Positions 7,536 to 13,953 of a stretch of DNA of 13,953 nt are shown one piece after another. Source of the stretch: Treponema sp. (GTDB lineage Bacteria; Spirochaetota; Spirochaetia; Treponematales; Treponemataceae); NCBI GenBank assembly GCA_016293005.1, contig JAEDFA010000049.1, positions 1 to 13,953 of the forward strand, written 5' to 3'. The position numbers and the translations under genes were made by a program. Each line of letters begins with the position of its first letter. Within the stretch, counting starts at the first letter, position 1. Below the pieces are notes generated by a model. That model ran no database searches. It saw only the letters and a program-made list of their open reading frames with translations, and was not told the DNA's origin.

Positions 7536-7811
7536 ATGACTAAGTATGAATTAGTTTCAGAAATGGCAGGAAATCTCGAAATCTCTAAAAAAAAGTGTAC
7601 GGAAGCTTTCAATGTTATGATAGAAGAAATCGTTTCAACACTAGAAGAAGGCGGTCGTTTTACGCAGAATGGTTTCGGTACATTTAAAGTTCAGGAAACT
7701 AATGAACGAGTAGGATTCAATCCTCAAACAGGTCAAAAATTAATTTATCCAAAAAAAATGAGGGTTCGTTTTAAACCTTCGCCAAAACTAAAGGATGAAA
7801 TAAATGAGTGA
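7536..7811 (+). CDS. HU/IHF-family nucleoid DNA-binding protein
   Basis: 91 residues, normal HU length, begins MTKYELVSEMAGNLEIS like typical HU proteins (MTKAELV). Conserved features: two N-terminal helices, NGFGTFKV at the start of the saddle, the arm ending FNPQTGQKL, and RFKPSPKLKD before the last helix. HU dimers bind and bend DNA in the cytoplasm. The usual arm-tip GRNPxTG is GFNPQTG here: the arginine is replaced by phenylalanine but the intercalating proline is kept. An in-frame ATG at 7518 is rejected as the start because it would put the TATAAT inside the gene. The stop overlaps the next start by eight bases, so the two genes are translationally coupled. Confidence 0.93.
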   Translation: MTKYELVSEMAGNLEISKKKCTEAFNVMIEEIVSTLEEGGRFTQNGFGTFKVQETNERVGFNPQTGQKLIYPKKMRVRFKPSPKLKDEINE

Positions 7812-8964
7812 AGTCTTAACGCAGTCTGGATTAGCTCAAAAAATTACAGAAAAAACTGGTGTTTCCATTGAAACTGCAAAAAAATTTGCAAGTCTATTTT
7901 TCTCAATCGTAAAAAGGCAGCTAAAAACAGAGTCTTCATTCAGCGTTTATAATTTCGGGACTTTTAAAAAATCTTATATTGAAGAATCATGGGGATTTAA
8001 TCCGTCAAACGGTGAAAAATTATTTATTCCATCTCATTACAGAATAAAATTCGTTCCGTGTCCAAAAGTTGCCCGAAGAATAAATAAAAAATACGCAGTT
8101 TTAAAGCCAAGACTAGCATCAAGTGAACTTAAAATCGATGAAAAAGAATCTCTTCTTTATAAGGCAGAACAAATAAACAGTCAGAATCACCAAAAAAAAT
8201 CTCTTCTTGAAAAAGCGCAAAAATTCAAAGACGAATTACAAGAAGAATCTCTTCAAAATACGCTAAAAGAAGAACAAAAAAATCTGTCATCAGAAGAAAT
8301 TCTTGAAAATCAGTTTACACTCGAAGAAGACAAAAAGCAGGATGAAAAAGAACTTCAAAAAATTCCTCTTAAAATAACTTTAATTCTTCTTCTTGCGCTT
8401 GCATTCATAATTTTTGCGGTTTCCCTTATCGTAAAGTCCTGGTCTCGCAAAACTGAAAAAACACAAACCAAAGAAGAAAACCTTTCTGTTACAAATGAAA
8501 ATAGCCAGAACGAAAAAAATATTTCTAAAATTGAAACAGAAGACGAATTTGAAATTTCTTTTGAAGAACTTGTCGTTCAATATGGAAGCTCTTATCACAA
8601 ACTCGCTGCAGAAAAATATGAAAATCCGCATCTTTGGCCGTACATTTACGAGGCAAACAGAATTACTTCTCCTGACCCTGATTTAATTATTTCAGGAAAA
8701 AGACTTTTCGTCCCTGAAAAACCAGATATCGAAAAAGACAAAGAGCAAATTTCTAAAAGCATTCTAAACGCATATAATGCCTATCTTTTAATGTGCGAAA
8801 AAGAGCCTTCAAGTCCAAAAAATGAGCGAAGAAAAAATCTTGCAGTTCGTGTAATCGTAAGCGGCGAAATTCTTTACAGCGGTTTCATCGACGAATATTC
8901 ACAGCGCATTTTACCAGAATACGCCTCACTTGCTAAAAATATCGCTCGTCATCAGATAAAATAG
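7804..8964 (+). CDS. HU domain - transmembrane helix - LysM fusion protein
   Basis: 386 residues; AAGGA eight bases before the ATG and an eight-base overlap with the HU gene. Domains in order: an HU/IHF fold, residues 1-~97 (NFGTFKK, GFNPSNGEKL, RIKFVPCPKVARRI); a charged, Lys/Glu-rich, probably helical linker, ~100-187 (SLLYKAEQ and SLLEKAQK recur); a single hydrophobic segment 191-210 followed by KSWSRK; a polar linker; a LysM-like domain ~256-304 (YGSSYHKLAAEKY, NPHLWPYIYEAN, DLIISGKRLFVP); and an unrecognised C-terminus ~305-386. There is no signal peptide, so the DNA-binding end should be cytoplasmic and LysM, which binds peptidoglycan glycans in known proteins, periplasmic. Charges on both sides of the membrane segment are positive, so topology is not settled by sequence. 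A tether between nucleoid and cell wall is inference; the overall plan resembles RodZ (DNA-binding fold, TM, periplasmic part). Confidence 0.85.
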   Translation: MSEVLTQSGLAQKITEKTGVSIETAKKFASLFFSIVKRQLKTESSFSVYNFGTFKKSYIEESWGFNPSNGEKLFIPSHYRIKFVPCPKVARRINKKYAVLKPRLASSELKIDEKESLLYKAEQINSQNHQKKSLLEKAQKFKDELQEESLQNTLKEEQKNLSSEEILENQFTLEEDKKQDEKELQKIPLKITLILLLALAFIIFAVSLIVKSWSRKTEKTQTKEENLSVTNENSQNEKNISKIETEDEFEISFEELVVQYGSSYHKLAAEKYENPHLWPYIYEANRITSPDPDLIISGKRLFVPEKPDIEKDKEQISKSILNAYNAYLLMCEKEPSSPKNERRKNLAVRVIVSGEILYSGFIDEYSQRILPEYASLAKNIARHQIK

Positions 8965-8971
8965 TTTTGTC

Positions 8972-9220
8972 ATGCTGAATAAAGGCTACAACTATATAAA
9001 CAGCATAGAAGGAGGAGTTTCTTTTCCGCCGCCACAGGTTATAGATGAAATTGCATCATTTTTACATATTGAACCGGAGATTCTTTTTTCTAAAAATGCC
9101 TGCCCGAAAAACATCAATTCTTCGTTCATAAAAAAATACTCCGCCTCGCTTTCCGATACTCTCATTTTGCGCGTCAGTGCAGAAATTGAAAAAGTCCTCC
9201 GCGAAACACTAGAAAAATAA
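8972..9220 (+). CDS. Short XRE-type helix-turn-helix protein, apparently N-terminally truncated
   Basis: 82 residues starting seven bases after the HU-LysM stop, with no Shine-Dalgarno sequence; translation may depend on re-initiation. GYNYINSIEGGVSFPPPQVIDEIASFLHIEPEILF matches in pattern the recognition helix and last helices of XRE/Cro-type domains (GYISKIENGKSFPS...IAKALNVPPSELF). The first two helices that such domains need are missing: the start lies within helix 3, and an in-frame TAA at 8957-8959 rules out a longer form. The remaining ~45 residues are not recognised. It is either a decayed regulator or a small partner protein that no longer binds DNA on its own. The position in the operon argues for some retained role, but this is weak. 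Confidence 0.6.
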   Translation: MLNKGYNYINSIEGGVSFPPPQVIDEIASFLHIEPEILFSKNACPKNINSSFIKKYSASLSDTLILRVSAEIEKVLRETLEK

Positions 9221-9315
9221 CAGAAGATTACCTTTTTTGTTTGTATGATAAGAAATTATTTAAAAAAAACGCTGTCGACCTCATGGATACAATCGAATCT
9301 TTTTTAGAAGAATAA
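9221..9315 (+). other. Possible out-of-frame gene tail (decayed coding sequence)
   Basis: In the frame starting at 9223, bases up to the TAA at 9313-9315 read EDYLFCLYDKKLFKKNAV and then DLMDTIESFLEE, which looks like a genuine protein C-terminus. It is one frame away from the preceding XRE-like gene. The frame stays open back into that gene, so a frameshift that gave that protein an early stop is possible. No ATG with a ribosome binding site opens this frame; only a ten-codon start at 9283 exists. Confidence 0.3.
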
Positions 9316-9553
9316 AATTTTCTCTAAAAAATTTTCAAAAATTTTAAATCACTGAAATTTTCATTTAAAAATTCTTTCTATATATAAGAATGTAAATGTG
9401 GAAAAACTCTCTTTTTTGATGTAAAATTACTAGAACATAAGTTTTTATTGTGTAAAAAATGTATAAATTCCTTTGATTTTTTATAAATTATGGTTATTTT
9501 TAGGGTATCTTGAATTTTTTTAAGGTTCCAATTTGTTATATAAAGGTGATTTT
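9316..9553. other. AT-rich intergenic region with A/T tracts
   Basis: Almost entirely A/T, with repeated AAAATTTT-type tracts between 9317 and 9376 and further tracts to 9520. No ORF of substance, RNA gene or strong hairpin is visible. It precedes the envelope operon and may act as curved or UP-element-like DNA. Confidence 0.5.
9473..9500 (+). promoter_or_regulatory. Candidate promoter of the envelope operon
   Basis: TTGATT (9473-9478), 16-base spacer, TATTTT (9495-9500), which would give a leader of about 45 bases containing the ribosome site AAAGGTGA (9542-9549). An alternative extended -10, TGT-TATATA at 9534-9542, overlaps that ribosome site and is less likely. Neither is a strong match. 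Confidence 0.35.
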
Positions 9554-10591
9554 ATGAAAAAGAAAGTCTTTTTTTCAGCCTGTATTTTTGTGATTGCAAA
9601 TTCAGTTTTTGCATATAATCCGCCGTGCGGTTCTTCACAGTTTTTAAAAATTGCAAGTCCAACTCAGCTTTCTTCTGGAAATGCTGCTTCCGGCTCTGGA
9701 ATTTTTAATGCGCTCCCGGAATCTATCGCTGTAAATCCGGCTCTTACCGCTTTTGAACAGAGAATTCAGCTTGATGCAGATTTTTCTGCTTTGATTTCTT
9801 CAAAAGAAGGTTTTAATGCTGCTTTTCAGAGCGGAATTTTAATTCCTGGAAAATTCGCTAATTTTACGGGTCTTTTAGACGGAATTTTTCTAAATTCTTC
9901 AGAGATGAACCTTGGAAATTCTTTAAATGTTCTTGCCGGAATGTCAAAAGAAATCACTCAGCGGGTGAGCGTTGGAATAAATCTTCGTGCAGGTTTTCTT
10001 TTTTCTCCGGATGCTGACTGGAATCTTGCTGCAGATTTAGGAGCGCTTTACCGCCTTGAAAAACTCGGATTTTTTAAAGATTTCAGGATTGCTTTTTCTT
10101 TCTTAAATCTTGGAAAACCTTATTTGGCATCTGTTCCGGGGCTTTCATCTTCTTCAAAAAGCGATTATTTTCCCGAAATTGCAACTTTTAAAACAGGCGT
10201 GTCATCCCTTCTTCTTGATACAGAATCTTTTAAAATCGGTGCAAGTGTAAATTTTACTTTCCCGACTTTCCAGAATGCGATTTTTGACTTCGGCTTTCAA
10301 TTTGGCATAAAAGATATGATTTTTATAAGCGTGGCGGAAACTCTCGATGTTAAGGAACTTTCTTATGGTTACGCCGATTGCCTTCCGTCGGTTGGTGTTT
10401 CGTTTAAATTTCTTTTTAATTCAAAGAACAACAATTATTTAAAAGCTCACGAATGGGATAAAAGTGAATTTACAGCATCTCTTGCTTACCAGAATAAATA
10501 CGAAACTTTAAATGCTTTTTCAGGCGGACTTAACATAAAACTCGGGCAGAAAGATACAAAACCTCCTGTGATTGAACTTTGGACAGAATAA
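9554..10591 (+). CDS. Exported outer-membrane beta-barrel candidate, UPF0164/FadL-PorV-like
   Basis: 345 residues. Start chosen at the ATG at 9554, which follows AAAGGTGA by four bases and begins a clean signal peptide (MKKKVFFSACIFVIANSVFA, cleavage after FA at ~20); an upstream in-frame ATG at 9533 would spoil it. The mature N-terminus (FLKIASPTQLSSGNAASG ... ESIAVNPALTA) is the pattern seen in FadL/PorV-like barrels, including the treponemal UPF0164 group. The rest shows alternating beta-strand segments with Gly and aromatic residues (VSVGINLRAGFLF, DFGFQFGIKD). The last strand pattern SGGLNIKLGQ is followed by a short tail. Barrels of this group carry hydrophobic compounds or act as secretion shuttles; the role here is unknown. 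The next gene starts within about 17-53 bases and is probably co-transcribed. Confidence 0.7.
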   Translation: MKKKVFFSACIFVIANSVFAYNPPCGSSQFLKIASPTQLSSGNAASGSGIFNALPESIAVNPALTAFEQRIQLDADFSALISSKEGFNAAFQSGILIPGKFANFTGLLDGIFLNSSEMNLGNSLNVLAGMSKEITQRVSVGINLRAGFLFSPDADWNLAADLGALYRLEKLGFFKDFRIAFSFLNLGKPYLASVPGLSSSSKSDYFPEIATFKTGVSSLLLDTESFKIGASVNFTFPTFQNAIFDFGFQFGIKDMIFISVAETLDVKELSYGYADCLPSVGVSFKFLFNSKNNNYLKAHEWDKSEFTASLAYQNKYETLNAFSGGLNIKLGQKDTKPPVIELWTE

Positions 10592-10644
10592 TTTTGAGGA
10601 ATTACAAAATGCGATTTAATAATTTTAATTTTTTTGGAGCAAAA

Positions 10645-13600
10645 ATGAAAAACAGAATTTTCAGATTTTTTTTGTTGATGTTGACTTCGGTTTGTTTTGC
10701 TGAAAATGTGAAGGGCAGTGTAAAATATATTTCACCAAACAGTGACGGAATCAAGGACGAACTTGAAATTCCTTTAAAAATTACAGATAAACGCCTTATT
10801 ACATCATGGTCGCTAATTATTGAAGATTCTTCTGGAAAAGTTGTCCGCACAATCGGAAATAAAGAAGTTCTTCCAACAAGTGTAACTGTGGGGCAATTTT
10901 TTAAACAACTTGTGAAACCTAAAAAAGGTGTTGAAGTTCCGTCTGTTGTAGTCTGGAACGGTGCAATGGATAATGGTGAAACTGCTCCAGACGGCGAATA
11001 TTTTTACTATTTTACCGCAACTGACGACAACAACAATACAGGAAAAACTGAAAAATACGCTGTCGTAATCGATACAAAATCGCCTGAAATATCTCTTGAG
11101 CAGCCGAAAGATAAGATTTTTGGTGAAGGTGAAAAATCAGAATTTAAAATCAGGCAGTCTGGTTCAAAAGAAGACAAATGGACTGGAATTTTTAAAAACA
11201 ATTCGGGCGAAATCGTGCGAACTTTTGTCTGGAACGAAAGTGAACCGCTTGATTTTAAATGGAACGGAAAAAACGATGAAGGAATTTTTGTTTCTGACGG
11301 AGTTTATTCTTACGAAATTTCTGCAACTGACAGGGCGGGAAATGTTTCTCAAAATTCTTCTATTTCAAATATTATTTATTCTGCGGAAAAACCTGTAACT
11401 TCAATTGTAATCGTCGGGTCAAAATATTTTTCACCGCAGACAGAATCAAAACAGTCGTCAATGAATTTTTCAGTTTCCATTCCTCTGCCAGATGCAAAAA
11501 CTGGAAACAAACTTTCTTTCTGGAAAATCGAAATATTCAGCGAAGACGGGAAATCTGTAAAAGTTTATTCAGGTGATGAAAAAAATCTTCCGCCAAGTCA
11601 AATTGTTTTTGATGGAAAAAATCAGGATGGAAAATTAATTGCTGATGGACGCTATTACGCAACTGTCAGCGCGCGATATTTAAATGGCGCAGAACCAGAA
11701 GTTAAAAAATCTCCTGAATTTATCTGCGATACAAAAAAGCCTGAAGCGCTTTTGAGTGTTTCAGAGAAAGTTTTTGGGGCTGGTTCAAAAGAAAAAGTTG
11801 AAATTCAGATTATGACAGTTCCAAAGCCGCTTGCAAAAGTTCCAGTGTGGCATGCAAAAATTTTCAGCGAAAAAGATGGAAATGTTGTCCGCGAGTTTGA
11901 ATTCGGGGAATTTCCACCTGAAAAAGTTGTTTGGAATGGTTTTGATTCTCAAGGAAAACTTTCTCCTGACGGTTCTTACAAATTTGAAATTTCGGCTTTA
12001 GATCTTGCCGGAAATTTTTCTTCAATCGTTTCTTCAGATTCTTTTGAATTAAATACAAAAGAAGCAAAAATCCTTGTTTCGATGAATCAGAATGCTTTCT
12101 CGCCGAACAACGATAAAATTCAGGATGAAATGATTTTTACTCCGATTGTAAAAGATGCAGACAAAATCGATTCCTATGCCTTCAAAATTTTTGACGGTCA
12201 AAAAGAAGTAAAAAGCGTTTCTGGTTCTGGTAAAATCCCTGAAAATTTCATCTGGAACGGAAAAGACAATGATGGAATTCTTTGTCCCGATAAAAAAACT
12301 TATTATGCTGAAATTTCTATTGTTTCTGATAACGGTTCAACGGCTAATGCGAAAACTTCAAATTTTGTTCTCGATACAAAAGCGCCTTTCGTGAGTGCTT
12401 CTTCAAAATGGAATGCGTTTTCTCCTGATTCTGACGGAAACCAGGATTTTATTCCTGTAGAAATTTCAGGTTGTACAAATGAAGAGTTATGGACGGCTCA
12501 AGTTTTAAATGCAAAAAAAGAAGTTGTAAAATCATTTTCGTGGAAAGGTCAGATTTTGACAGACGGAAAGCAGGAATTTATCTGGGACGGAACAGATTCT
12601 TCAGGAAACAAATGCCCGGACGGAATTTATTCAATTCAGATTTCTTCAAAAGATGAAGCTGGAAATAAATTTTCTACGGTTTTAAATGCCTTGACGCTAG
12701 ATTCTAGGGAAACAAAAGCGTACATTACGGCTGAAGTTGATGGAATTTCTCCAAATGCGGACGGAAAGGTCGATGCCCAGAAATTCAGTATAAAAACAAC
12801 TGTAAGAGACGGAATTAAATCATGGAATTTTGATATCAGAAGTGAAAACGGAAAATCTGTGAAAGGCTGGTCAAATTCTGACAGTGAAAATCTTCCTGAA
12901 AATGTAATTTGGGACGGTCTTGATTCTTCTGGAAAGGCTTGCGAAGGAACATTTACCGGAACTTTGAAAATCGTTTACACAAAAGGAAACATCGTAAATG
13001 CAGTTTCTTCGCCATTTTTGTGTACTGTAACTCCGCCGTTGCTTTCGGTTTCAACAAGTCCTAAATATTTCAGTCCTGACAACGACGGTACGGATGATGA
13101 TTTGATTATTTCACTTTCTGCATCTTCAAAAGCTGTTATAAAAGCGTGGTCGTTTAAAATTTTTGATCCGCTTGGAAAAGTATTTTGGCAAACTGGTGGA
13201 AAATCATCTGTAAAAGATAAACTTGTCTGGGACGGTTTGAGCAATACGCAGAAAAATGCTCGTGGTTTTGCAGAAAGAGTTCAGTCTGCAACCGATTATC
13301 CTTTTGAATTTACAGTTTTAGACAGCCTTGGAATGTCTTCGGTTGTAAAAGGCATAATTCCAGTTGATGTTCTTGTAATTCGCGATGGGGACTATTTAAA
13401 AATGGCAGTTCCATCGATTATATTCAGGTCGGACAATGCTGATTTCAATACTGTCGCAGAAAAAGGGGAAAAACCGCTTGAAGTTGAAAAAGCACAGAAC
13501 AATGAAAAAGTTTTAAAACGAATTGCTGACATTTTGAATAAATTCAAGGATTATAAAGTTACGATTGTAGGTCATGCAAACCGGCTTACTGACAACGACG

Positions 13601-13818
13601 AAGAAGAAACAACAGATAATCCTTCGTTGTGGGGAAAAGCGTTGACACCTTTAAGTCTAAAGCGTGCAGAATTTGTAAAGCAGAATCTTGTTGAAAAAGG
13701 TGTAAGCGCATCAAGGTTAGACACAGAAGGAAAAGGTGGAACTGAACCTGTAGTTGATTTCAGGGATAAAGACAACAATTGGAAAAACCGCCGCGTTGAA
13801 TTTATTCTTCATAAATAA
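10645..13818 (+). CDS. Large exported protein with eight FlgD-type Ig repeats and a C-terminal OmpA domain
   Basis: 1057 residues from the ATG at 10645, which has GGAG five bases upstream and begins the signal peptide MKNRIFRFFLLMLTSVCFA. An in-frame ATG at 10609, preceded by GAGGA, would add 12 residues and cannot be excluded. The body has eight repeats, each with a W(N/D)G-x(D/N)xxG-xxxxDG-Y core like FlgD Ig-like domains; the core W (F in repeat 3) is at residues 104, 206, 322, 430, 537, 647, 756 and 862, a period near 108. Several repeats open with SPNxDGxxD-type acidic loops (ISPNSDGIKDE, FSPDSDGNQD, FSPDNDGTDDD) that look like calcium sites. Residues ~922-1057 are an OmpA-like peptidoglycan-binding domain (TIVGHANRL, LSLKRAEFVKQNL, NRRVEFIL). 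It is probably a long periplasmic rod fixed to the wall, paired with the preceding barrel. Confidence 0.85.
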   Translation: MKNRIFRFFLLMLTSVCFAENVKGSVKYISPNSDGIKDELEIPLKITDKRLITSWSLIIEDSSGKVVRTIGNKEVLPTSVTVGQFFKQLVKPKKGVEVPSVVVWNGAMDNGETAPDGEYFYYFTATDDNNNTGKTEKYAVVIDTKSPEISLEQPKDKIFGEGEKSEFKIRQSGSKEDKWTGIFKNNSGEIVRTFVWNESEPLDFKWNGKNDEGIFVSDGVYSYEISATDRAGNVSQNSSISNIIYSAEKPVTSIVIVGSKYFSPQTESKQSSMNFSVSIPLPDAKTGNKLSFWKIEIFSEDGKSVKVYSGDEKNLPPSQIVFDGKNQDGKLIADGRYYATVSARYLNGAEPEVKKSPEFICDTKKPEALLSVSEKVFGAGSKEKVEIQIMTVPKPLAKVPVWHAKIFSEKDGNVVREFEFGEFPPEKVVWNGFDSQGKLSPDGSYKFEISALDLAGNFSSIVSSDSFELNTKEAKILVSMNQNAFSPNNDKIQDEMIFTPIVKDADKIDSYAFKIFDGQKEVKSVSGSGKIPENFIWNGKDNDGILCPDKKTYYAEISIVSDNGSTANAKTSNFVLDTKAPFVSASSKWNAFSPDSDGNQDFIPVEISGCTNEELWTAQVLNAKKEVVKSFSWKGQILTDGKQEFIWDGTDSSGNKCPDGIYSIQISSKDEAGNKFSTVLNALTLDSRETKAYITAEVDGISPNADGKVDAQKFSIKTTVRDGIKSWNFDIRSENGKSVKGWSNSDSENLPENVIWDGLDSSGKACEGTFTGTLKIVYTKGNIVNAVSSPFLCTVTPPLLSVSTSPKYFSPDNDGTDDDLIISLSASSKAVIKAWSFKIFDPLGKVFWQTGGKSSVKDKLVWDGLSNTQKNARGFAERVQSATDYPFEFTVLDSLGMSSVVKGIIPVDVLVIRDGDYLKMAVPSIIFRSDNADFNTVAEKGEKPLEVEKAQNNEKVLKRIADILNKFKDYKVTIVGHANRLTDNDEEETTDNPSLWGKALTPLSLKRAEFVKQNLVEKGVSASRLDTEGKGGTEPVVDFRDKDNNWKNRRVEFILHK

Positions 13819-13851
13819 TATGAAAAAAAATTACAAAACCTTGCAAACCAG

Positions 13852-13880
13852 TTGACAAGTTTTTTCGTTTAGTATATAGT
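13852..13880 (+). promoter_or_regulatory. Strong sigma-70 promoter of the tRNA gene
   Basis: Consensus TTGACA (13852-13857), 17-base spacer, TATAGT (13875-13880). The predicted start near 13886-13888 gives a short precursor leader before the tRNA at 13904. The leader holds a small hairpin, CATTC-AAAC-GAATG (13889-13902). Confidence 0.8.
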
Positions 13881-13903
13881 AATAATACATTCAAACGAAT
13901 GAT

Positions 13904-13953
13904 GGTTGCTTAGCTCAGCTGGTAGAGCAATGGACTGTTAATCCATGTGTCGC
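13904..13953 (+). tRNA. tRNA-Asn (anticodon GTT), 5' part
   Basis: The cloverleaf can be followed from the acceptor strand GGTTGCT (13904-13910) through the D arm GCTC-AGCTGGTA-GAGC (13913-13928) and the anticodon arm ATGGA-CTGTTAA-TCCAT (13930-13946), with anticodon GTT at 13937-13939, to the variable loop. The T arm and the matching 3' acceptor strand lie beyond the window. The anticodon reads Asn codons AAC/AAU. Confidence 0.92.

Noticed and set aside
9000..9020. AAGGAGGAG as a ribosome binding site
   Set aside because: It encodes the EGG residues of the HTH turn, and the next ATG in any frame is too far downstream.
11096..11398. 100-codon alternative-frame ORF inside the Ig-repeat gene, and the antisense ORFs in the same gene
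   Set aside because: They have no ribosome site or domain, and the main frame shows clear repeat conservation over the same bases.
10645..13440. DNA tandem repeat or CRISPR-like array in the long repeat gene
   Set aside because: The periodicity is at protein level; nucleotide copies are too diverged and there are no spacer-repeat units.

Overview
The window looks like chromosomal DNA of a treponeme or close relative (Spirochaetota). The evidence is the AT-rich base composition, a FadL/PorV-like (UPF0164-type) outer-membrane barrel beside a large Ig-repeat/OmpA protein, HU-like proteins with a diverged arm motif, and the general style of the housekeeping proteins. The genus is an inference from protein character; no database search was possible.

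Layout. 1-239 is the 3' end of an NADP-type glutamate dehydrogenase gene. 240-517 is a scar region: a GC-rich imperfect palindrome, a hairpin that resembles an IS3-family end or a terminator, and a second, degenerate copy of the last codons of gdhA inside a 32-codon fragment. 518-2170 encodes a CBS/DRTGG-regulated family II pyrophosphatase. It converges on mnmG (2184-4241, minus strand). mnmG diverges from a cytoplasmic GH13 maltodextrin hydrolase (4305-6032), and their two promoters are interleaved in 63 bp. An HD-GYP protein (6144-7457) follows with its own promoter.

7536-9220 is a compact operon: a small HU protein, a second HU domain fused through a transmembrane helix to a LysM domain, and a shortened XRE-type helix-turn-helix protein. 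The HU-TM-LysM protein is the most interesting gene here, because its layout could physically connect DNA to the peptidoglycan. 9221-9553 is very AT-rich and mostly non-coding. 9554-13818 is a two-gene envelope operon: an exported outer-membrane barrel candidate and a 1057-residue exported protein with eight FlgD-like Ig repeats and a C-terminal OmpA domain. The window ends inside a tRNA-Asn gene (from 13904) with a near-consensus sigma-70 promoter.

Two themes run through the region. First, several genes (518, 4241 minus, 4305, 7536) have a -10 box so close to the start codon, with no Shine-Dalgarno sequence, that their mRNAs are probably leaderless; genes inside operons and the envelope genes keep clear ribosome binding sites. 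Second, two separate loci encode candidate peptidoglycan-anchored proteins: HU-LysM from the inner membrane side and Ig-OmpA from the periplasm/outer membrane side.
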